Shown here one piece after another: positions 6,641 to 11,697 of a DNA stretch of 11,697 nt; position 1 is the stretch's first letter, and the number at the start of each line of letters is the position of its first letter. Source of the stretch: Verrucomicrobiota bacterium (GTDB taxonomy: Bacteria; Verrucomicrobiota; Verrucomicrobiia; Chthoniobacterales; UBA10450); the NCBI GenBank assembly GCA_003218525.1, contig QHNU01000028.1:1-11697 (forward strand), written 5' to 3'. Under the pieces are notes generated by a model. The model worked only from the letters and a program-made list of their open reading frames with translations. It ran no database searches and had not been told where the DNA came from. Made by a program: the position numbers and the translations under genes.

Positions 6641-7474
6641 ATGCCAAGATACATGGACATTCACGAGCTTCACGGCGTCACCCCAGAGGACGTGGCGAAG
6701 GCGCACGCGGCCGATCTCGAAGTGCAGGAGAAGTACGGTGTTAATTATCTCAAGTATTGGGTTAACGAGAGTTGTGGCAAGGTTTTCTGTCTCGTTGATG
6801 CACCAAATGCGGAGGCAGCGAGCCACGTTCACCGTGAGGCCCACGGCTTAGTCGGCGAGAAGATTATTGAGGTACAGCCCGAGGTCGCAGAATTATTCCT
6901 CGGCGGCGCCGAAACGAATTCGTCGGGAGCGGTCTTAGTTCCCGGTGGCGCAGCCGAGGAACGAGATCCTGGAATCCGAACCGTCCTATTTACGGACATG
7001 GTCGACTCGACGACGTTGACTCAATCGGTGGGGGATGAGACGGCCATGGCGTTGCTCAGCGTGCACGACACTATTGTCCGAAACGCCTTGGCCGCTTTAA
7101 GCGGTCGTGAGATCAAGCACACCGGGGACGGAATCATGGCGTCGTTCGTCTCGGCAACGGCAGCGGTTAGATGCGCAACCCAGATTCAGCGCGAGTTGGC
7201 CAAACACGCGGAAGCGAACCGCGAGCGCGCGATCCAGGTTCGGATCGGAGCCGCCGCCGGAGAACCTGTCGAGCATCACTCTGATCTTTTCGGATCGACC
7301 GTTCAACTCGCCTCCCGGCTCTGCTCTCATGCGCAACCCGAAGAAATCTTGGTATCGAATGTCGTGGCCGAATTATGTATCGGAAAAGGCCTTCCATTCC
7401 AAGACCTTGGGGAAGTTGTCCTGAAAGGCTTCGTTCGTCCGGTCCGAGCCCACGCTGTTTCATGGCAAGCCTGA
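6641..7474 (+). CDS. DUF4242 (SCO4226-like) domain fused to class III nucleotidyl cyclase
   Basis: 277 aa with two domains. Residues 1-78 are a DUF4242 domain (MPRYMDIHELHG, KYGVNYLKYW, VHREAHGLVGEKIIEV). The Streptomyces SCO4226 member of this family is a nickel-binding protein with a ferredoxin-like fold. After a linker (about 80-110), residues 112-277 form a class III cyclase catalytic domain. Aligned to mycobacterial Rv1625c, both metal-binding Asp (Asp119 in FTDMVDST, Asp163 in HTGDG), the adenine-selecting Lys159 and Asp215 (DLFGSTV), and Arg226 (LASRL) are present. The transition-state Asn is Gln222. Lys/Asp at the purine sites predicts cAMP rather than cGMP. There is no transmembrane segment or signal peptide, so it is cytosolic; class III cyclases need dimers. 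No Shine-Dalgarno precedes ATG 6641, suggesting coupling to OsmC translation. Metal or ligand control of the cyclase by the N-terminal domain is inference. Confidence 0.9.
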   Translation: MPRYMDIHELHGVTPEDVAKAHAADLEVQEKYGVNYLKYWVNESCGKVFCLVDAPNAEAASHVHREAHGLVGEKIIEVQPEVAELFLGGAETNSSGAVLVPGGAAEERDPGIRTVLFTDMVDSTTLTQSVGDETAMALLSVHDTIVRNALAALSGREIKHTGDGIMASFVSATAAVRCATQIQRELAKHAEANRERAIQVRIGAAAGEPVEHHSDLFGSTVQLASRLCSHAQPEEILVSNVVAELCIGKGLPFQDLGEVVLKGFVRPVRAHAVSWQA

Positions 7475-7549
7475 CTTAATTTGTTGGTCGGGTCGACAGA
7501 CTCGCCCGCTAGCAGCAACAGTCCGCGAGTTGGCGAATCTGTCCTACTC

Positions 7550-7567
7550 TTTCTCGTGGGCGAGAAA
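7550..7567. terminator. Hairpin between convergent cyclase and EamA genes, possible bidirectional terminator
   Basis: TTTCTCG (7550-7556), loop TGGG, CGAGAAA (7561-7567): a perfect 7-bp stem in the 106-nt gap between convergent stop codons. There is no following T-run on either strand, so intrinsic termination would be weak. A second, looser pair (ACTCGC 7500-7505 with GCGAGT 7525-7530) lies just before it. Position supports a terminator; the sequence alone does not prove it. Confidence 0.4.
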
Positions 7568-7580
7568 ATTCGAGCCGATC

Positions 7581-8438
7581 CTATCTAAGAGACGTGAGGC
7601 CGCGCCGTTTTTCTAGAACAACAAGTGCGATGCCTCCGAGAACAGCAACGGACGCGAACAGAAAACGCAGCGTAATCGGCTCACTTAGAAATGTGATACC
7701 ACCGGCCGCCGCGAGGACCGGCACACTGAGCTGAAAAGTGGCGGCGCTGGCGGCCTTTAAACCAGGCAAAGCCGTGTACCAGATCGCATAGCCGACTCCC
7801 GAAGCGATCGCTCCCGAGAGTATCGCGTATTCGACGCCTGAAAAATCGAGTTTCATCCATGGCAGTAGTACGACGCTCAGCACCGCCGCCAGTGGCACGG
7901 CACGCAAAAAATTGCCTGCCGTTGCACAGACAGGGTCGCCGGGAGCCTGCCCGCGCAGCGAATAGATCCCCCAGGCAATACCCGCTCCCAACATCAATAT
8001 CGAACCGTCTAGGGGCGGCGCCGAGAGTCCGGGAAACAAGAGCGCCACAAGTCCGCTCAATGCAAGCACAAGACCGACAATCTGCCACACGCGCAGTCGT
8101 TCCCCTTTCCACAGCCCCCATCCGATCATCGTCGCCTGCACCGCACTAAACAGGAGCAATGCCCCCGTGCCGGCAGACAGGCTGACATAGGCAAACGAAA
8201 AAGCGGCGGCGTAGACGAACAGCGCAAGTGCTGCCAGCCAGCTACCCCCGTCACGCCGGGCCCCCTTTCGCAAACTGAGGATGAGCCAAAGGGCGATCGC
8301 ACCAGAGATAAGGCGGATCGACGTAAAGCTGGCAGCGTCGATCCCGGTTTGCTTTAAGGCTAAGCGACAGAGGAGGGAATTGCCCGCAAACGCGGTCATA
8401 GCAAGCAGAGTGACTATGCAAAGTCGTAATGGTGTCAT
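7581..8438 (-). CDS. EamA/DMT-superfamily transporter
   Basis: 285 aa from ATG 8438, with about ten hydrophobic segments in two EamA repeats. The first repeat starts TLLAMTAFAGNSLLCRLAL and includes FTSIRLISGAIALW; the first half closes with IVGLVLALSGLVALLFPG. The second repeat starts LDGSILMLGAGIAWGIYSL and ends ASVAVLGGIALVVLEKR, the usual basic tail of the family. DMT-type EamA proteins export metabolites or amino acids; the substrate cannot be told. The frame extends to a TTG at 8459, but ATG 8438 places TM1 at the very start as is normal; neither has a strong ribosome site. It converges on the cyclase gene and diverges from the metallopeptidase operon. Confidence 0.87.
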   Translation of the reverse strand: MTPLRLCIVTLLAMTAFAGNSLLCRLALKQTGIDAASFTSIRLISGAIALWLILSLRKGARRDGGSWLAALALFVYAAAFSFAYVSLSAGTGALLLFSAVQATMIGWGLWKGERLRVWQIVGLVLALSGLVALLFPGLSAPPLDGSILMLGAGIAWGIYSLRGQAPGDPVCATAGNFLRAVPLAAVLSVVLLPWMKLDFSGVEYAILSGAIASGVGYAIWYTALPGLKAASAATFQLSVPVLAAAGGITFLSEPITLRFLFASVAVLGGIALVVLEKRRGLTSLR

Positions 8439-8505
8439 CGACTGATTTCGGAACAGCAACTACTCAAGCGGCGCAAGGAAAGAAAGTCACTTTGGAGGGA
8501 CGTTT

Positions 8506-8520
8506 GTCCGATGCTCGGAC
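8506..8520. repeat. Perfect short inverted repeat in the divergent EamA/metallopeptidase promoter region
   Basis: GTCCGA-TGC-TCGGAC is a perfect 6-bp inverted repeat with a 3-nt centre. It sits directly before an AT-rich stretch with a -10-like TATAAA at 8543-8548, in the 224-nt gap between the divergent genes starting at 8438 and 8663. This position suits an operator for either gene. The nearest -35-like hexamer is TTAGTT at 8521-8526 (16-nt spacer), a poor match. No regulator gene is adjacent. Confidence 0.4.
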
Positions 8521-8662
8521 TTAGTTACAGTCGTTTACTCAATATAAATCTAGCTTGCTTACTCTCCTCACTTCGGCGGAGCCTCACACCTTCCCGTTCA
8601 ACCTTAATCGCGCTTAGACCGAGGCGTGACAGTCCGCCGCATACCTTGATACGTTGCGCCGG

Positions 8663-9679
8663 ATGGAAGTCGATTGGGCATCACTCAGCGACCAAGAACT
8701 GCTCGAACGGCGGATTTCCGAGCTTGGCTTGCGAATTGAGGGGACGGCACTCGAACCGCTGATCCGACAACTCTACGACGAGCTTTCAGCGCATGGACTG
8801 GCCTTTTATCCACCGGTTCACATCGGCGACGAATGGTTCGTACCGGTGGGCATGCCGGCGATCTTTGTACCGTTTTTTCTCGTGCACGACCGACTCCGCG
8901 CGCTGGAGCGGACAATGATGCTCGAAGTCGAGGGCGGTACGACGGAATGGTTTATGAAACTGATGCGGCATGAAGCAGCGCACGCCTACGCCTACGCCTA
9001 TCAGCTTCCCCGCAAGAAAAAGTGGCGCCAGATCTTCGGGCGCACATCGCGGGAGGAAACACCGGATTCCTACCGGCCACGTCCATTCAGCCGCAGTTAC
9101 GTCGTTAATCTCGACGATTGGTACGCACAGAGCCATCCCGATGAGGATTTTGCCGAGACGTTTGCGGTTTGGCTCACGCCGGGGCTGGACTGGCGCACGC
9201 GTTATGCTGGCTGGAAGGCGTTGCGAAAACTCGAATACGTAGGCGAATTGATGCGCTCCCTGGCGGGCAAGCCCCCGGTGCACGCGCCAAAGTATCGGGT
9301 CGCCGAATACAACTGTCTGAATGTAAAACTCAAGACCTACTACGCGCGGAAACGCAAGCTTTATGAGGACGCTTATCCGGATTTCTACGACGCCGATCTG
9401 CGTCAGCTTTTCCCAGCTTCATCCGACGGGCCCGGCCGGATTAAAGCCAGCGCTTATTTGAACCAGCGGCGCCGCCGGCTGATGAATTCAATCTGTCAGT
9501 GGACGAACGAAAAGAAATACCGCGTGAACAAGCTCCTGGCGCGGCTCATCAAACGGTGTGACGAGCTCGAACTCGGCGTGCTCAATGATGATCCTCAGCA
9601 GGATTTCCGCGTCTCCAGTTTCATCACTACGCTGGTGATGAACTACCTCTTTACCGGGAAATTCAAGCGCACCAAGTAA
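8663..9679 (+). CDS. Zincin-like metallopeptidase of unassigned family
   Basis: 338 aa from ATG 8663. The zinc site MRHEAAHAY contains HExxH (His103, Glu104, His107). A downstream DEDFAETFAVWL helix offers Glu165 as a third ligand, the arrangement of gluzincin-type peptidases. Asp/Pro-rich SHPDEDFAE just before it resembles the NxxEDFAE helix of other uncharacterised bacterial zincins. Residues 45-75 are hydrophobic (VPVGMPAIFVPFFLV) but too short and broken for a clear membrane anchor, and there is no signal peptide, so it is probably cytosolic. The C-terminal third (about 220-338) is basic and helical (YYARKRKLY, NQRRRRLMN) with no motif I recognise. The stop is two nt from the ATP-grasp start, so they form an operon. 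A TTG at 8654 is an alternative start. Peptidase activity is inferred from the motif only; target unknown. Confidence 0.78.
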   Translation: MEVDWASLSDQELLERRISELGLRIEGTALEPLIRQLYDELSAHGLAFYPPVHIGDEWFVPVGMPAIFVPFFLVHDRLRALERTMMLEVEGGTTEWFMKLMRHEAAHAYAYAYQLPRKKKWRQIFGRTSREETPDSYRPRPFSRSYVVNLDDWYAQSHPDEDFAETFAVWLTPGLDWRTRYAGWKALRKLEYVGELMRSLAGKPPVHAPKYRVAEYNCLNVKLKTYYARKRKLYEDAYPDFYDADLRQLFPASSDGPGRIKASAYLNQRRRRLMNSICQWTNEKKYRVNKLLARLIKRCDELELGVLNDDPQQDFRVSSFITTLVMNYLFTGKFKRTK

Positions 9680-9681
9680 AC

Positions 9682-10701
9682 GTGAAGAAGAAGCTCAAGG
9701 TTCTCGCCCTTTTTGACGCTATCAGGCCGACCAAGCTCGATCAGGACCTAAGCGCGGAGATGAAAACGGAGGATTGGAAAACGGAGGCAAACGTTCTCGC
9801 TGCCCTTCGCGCCCTTGGCTGTAACTCGGAGCATCTCGCAATATTCGACGATCTCGATCTTTTGCAGCAAAAACTCACCACGTTCGGCCCCAGCGTTATC
9901 TTCAATCTCGCCGATCAATTCAAAAATAATCGTGGGTTCGATCAGAACATCGTTTCCTTTCTTGAAATGCAAGGCGTGCCTTTCACTGGCTGCGGCGCGA
10001 CCGGTCTTCTTCTTTGCAAGCACAAAGGCATCTCAAAAAAAATCCTGAGTTATCATCGGATTCGCGTGCCCGACTTCGTCATCATTCCCCGTGGCAAACG
10101 GATCGCGCGACCGAAGCGGCTCAGGTTCCCAATCGTGGTAAAACCGCTGAAAGAAGAAGCGTCTCTCGGCATTGCGCAAGCCTCGTTCGTTGAAAGCGAT
10201 GAGCAGTTTCGTGAACGGGTCGCTTTTATCCATGACAAATACGATGGTGACGTCATCGCCGAGGAATACATCGCGGGCCGCGAACTCTACGTTAGTCTGA
10301 TGGGCAATCTGCGGTTGACCGTGTTCCCCATCCGTGAACTGATTTTTCGAGAAGTGCCGCCGGACGAGCCGAAGATGGCAACTTATCGAGCAAAATGGGA
10401 TGAGGAATATCGCAAACGTTGGGGGTTACAGAATCAGTTCGCGAAGGGTCTTGAGCCGGGGGCGGTCGCACAGATTGAAAAGACCTGCAAACGTATCTAT
10501 CGCTTGCTAACGATCGATGGCTACGCGCGGATCGACCTGCGGCTGACAGCGGCAAACGAAGTCTATTTCATTGAAGCGAACCCAAATCCGATTCTCGCCG
10601 AGGACGAGGATTTCGCCCTCTCAGCGGGCAAGGCTGGTTTGGCTTATCCAGAATTGATTGAGCGCATTATCCAGCATGGGCTGAAGACGGTGCGCGACTA
10701 A
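9682..10701 (+). CDS. ATP-grasp ligase, D-Ala-D-Ala ligase-like
   Basis: 339 aa, start GTG 9682 two nt after the metallopeptidase stop, with no Shine-Dalgarno, so translation is likely coupled. The N-terminal domain has FNLADQFKNNRGFDQNIVSF and LEMQGVPFTGCGATGL, matching the Ddl order of an N-lobe then G(I/V)PYxG. The ATP-grasp core shows VVKPLKEEASLGI (152-164; ATP-binding Lys154 and mobile loop), EEYIAGRELYVSL (194-206), RIDLRL (283-288) and IEANPNP (297-303), supplying the metal-binding Asp285, Glu298 and Asn300. The Ddl acceptor-site context NTxPGMTxxS is replaced by NPNPILAEDEDF, and the N-terminal Glu of Ddl is not visible, so D-Ala-D-Ala formation is unlikely. Expected chemistry: ATP-dependent acyl-phosphate formation and amide bond formation with an unknown carboxylate and amine. 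Cytoplasmic. It is not the cell-wall ddl gene: no mur genes are nearby. Confidence 0.87.
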   Translation: MKKKLKVLALFDAIRPTKLDQDLSAEMKTEDWKTEANVLAALRALGCNSEHLAIFDDLDLLQQKLTTFGPSVIFNLADQFKNNRGFDQNIVSFLEMQGVPFTGCGATGLLLCKHKGISKKILSYHRIRVPDFVIIPRGKRIARPKRLRFPIVVKPLKEEASLGIAQASFVESDEQFRERVAFIHDKYDGDVIAEEYIAGRELYVSLMGNLRLTVFPIRELIFREVPPDEPKMATYRAKWDEEYRKRWGLQNQFAKGLEPGAVAQIEKTCKRIYRLLTIDGYARIDLRLTAANEVYFIEANPNPILAEDEDFALSAGKAGLAYPELIERIIQHGLKTVRD

Positions 10702-10720
10702 GTGGCGCGATGGGCCGACC

Positions 10721-11045
10721 TCATTCGAGCGAGGCATCACTTGTCTCATCGTTCTCGCGATTTAACCAGTCGGCCAAGTCCCTCGGCAGATGATCTTCGC
10801 TGTCGGCAGAATTCTGAGGACGGCTGAGCCGCGACGAGAGCCTTTCCGGAAAGTGCGCGTCAACTCGGTTCCGGTGCGAACAAGATCCATTCGGCTCGCT
10901 CCCAGTAGGTTTTCGTCGTCCCCTCTCCATAACTAATGAGAATTGTGGGCTGAGCAAAAATCTCGACCTTTGGCAGATTGTAATGGCGGCCGAAAGACCG
11001 GCGGGAAATCTGCTGCCCACCGCAACAAGAACCTGATCGAAGCAA
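10721..11045 (-). pseudogene. Probable decayed or frameshifted gene of unknown family
   Basis: Two minus-strand frames look coding in turn. The upstream frame (11045 to about 10863) contains a protein-like run ending YWERAEWILFAPEP before a stop. The +1 frame then reads RVDAHFPERLSSRL and an acidic tail with DLADWLNRENDETSDASLE to TGA at 10721. Joining them near 10865-10880 gives a continuous, plausible C-terminus. No ATG or ribosome site is found upstream; a stop lies in frame at about 11065 and only a TTG (11045) could start it. I recognise no family. It follows the ATP-grasp gene tail to tail (19-nt gap). It may be a relic, an assembly indel or coincidence. Confidence 0.33.
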
Positions 11046-11697
11046 TTGCGGGCCGAACCGCGGTTACAAAACGAGACGATCGTGCGGAAGACGGCTCGGA
11101 TGTTGGGCTTATTATAGGAACAGCGAGGATAAGCGCGGAGGTTAGCTTAGGACGTGCCGTAATTTCTCATTATTGATTCTTTACATCTGTAATTATCTTT
11201 TAGTAAGTGGGTTATGTCTGTGAAATTTTAGTACTTAAGACCGCCTTGGACGCCACATATGAGGGCTATTTGTAAATTCTTCCGACGCCAAGCTGACGTG
11301 GACCATCACCGGCAGTGTTCATATGCAATGTAAGCTATACTTAATTAAGAACTTGTGAGATACAATACCGGCTCGTAACAATCTCCGACGGAAGCCAGAG
11401 AGTCAACGGCGGACCGGATTTGCGTAATGGGAGCGCGCTATGGCGCACTCGTGAACATTGCTACAGCGCCCATTCGCGTTCTGGCCTTATTCATTTAAAG
11501 CGGTCACCCTGGCCTCGAATCGGAGATAGGTTTATTGCACGAAGCCGCAATCCAATCGCACACAACGTCGGGAAAGTGCGGTAAATGTTGCAGTTGCAAA
11601 TTATCGAAACCAGACGACAATAGGGGCCATTGGATTAGTTCTGTTTTGTTCGTTGCATGGTGAATCGTTAGCCGAGTTTGTCTCGGTAGTGATTTGA
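11046..11697. other. Gene-free, partly AT-rich region at the right edge
   Basis: About 650 nt with no convincing gene on either strand. The frame ending at TGA 11697 is open for some 60 codons but has no start codon or motif. Composition drops sharply at 11161-11220 (16 of 60 bases are G/C, counted by hand) and stays lowish to about 11360, against about 55-57% elsewhere. An imperfect palindrome, GAGCGCGCTA/TGGCGCACTC, lies at 11431-11450. This may be a long intergenic promoter region for a gene beyond the edge, or decayed DNA continuing the remnant at 10721-11045. Confidence 0.5.

Noticed and set aside
9682..10701. Housekeeping D-alanine-D-alanine ligase (ddl)
   Set aside because: The acceptor loop differs, the N-terminal Glu of Ddl is missing, and no cell-wall genes are nearby.
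10725..10745. Terminator hairpin after the ATP-grasp gene
   Set aside because: Only a four-base CCTC/GAGG stem and no T-run.
10943..11176. 77-aa plus-strand open frame
   Set aside because: Starts at TTG without a ribosome site, is low in hydrophobic order and overlaps the better-looking minus-strand remnant.

Overview
The window is a stretch of bacterial chromosome at roughly 55-57% G+C (estimated by eye), carrying stress-defence, efflux and small-enzyme genes in short transcription units on both strands. No rRNA, tRNA, phage, IS or CRISPR structure was seen. Gene style (zinc-ribbon MBL protein, DUF4242-cyclase fusion, DHA2 efflux pump, zincin/ATP-grasp pair, a mix of strong Shine-Dalgarno sites and starts without one) would suit a soil bacterium such as Verrucomicrobia or Acidobacteria. 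That placement is a guess: no marker gene is present.

Layout. 1-409 (-): a thioredoxin-coupled arsenate reductase (arsC), cut by the window edge. 609-1415 (+): a rubredoxin-like zinc ribbon fused to a metallo-beta-lactamase fold with an altered metal motif. 1468-1872 (-): a VOC/glyoxalase-like protein. 1935-2656 (-): a TMEM175/DUF1211-type channel gene split by a frameshift. 2850-4433 (+): a 14-TM DHA2-type MFS exporter. 4506-5681 (-): a non-canonical acyl-CoA-dehydrogenase-family flavoprotein. 6104-7474 (+): an OsmC-family protein followed 24 nt later by a fusion of a DUF4242 (nickel-binding SCO4226-like) domain to a class III nucleotidyl cyclase. 7581-8438 (-): an EamA/DMT transporter. 8663-10701 (+): a tight two-gene operon of a zincin-like metallopeptidase and a Ddl-like ATP-grasp ligase. 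10702-11697 holds no confident gene: it has a probable decayed gene on the minus strand, then an AT-rich stretch.

How the genes may work together. Several genes fit detoxification: arsenate reduction, hydroperoxide removal by OsmC, multidrug efflux, DMT export and a VOC protein. The OsmC/cyclase pair could couple redox or metal stress to cyclic-nucleotide signalling. The best candidates for an undescribed system are the zincin + ATP-grasp operon (8663-10701), which pairs a probable peptidase with a probable amide-forming ligase, and the DUF4242-cyclase fusion (6641-7474), a possible metal-gated cyclase. Both functional readings are inference from domain content and gene order.
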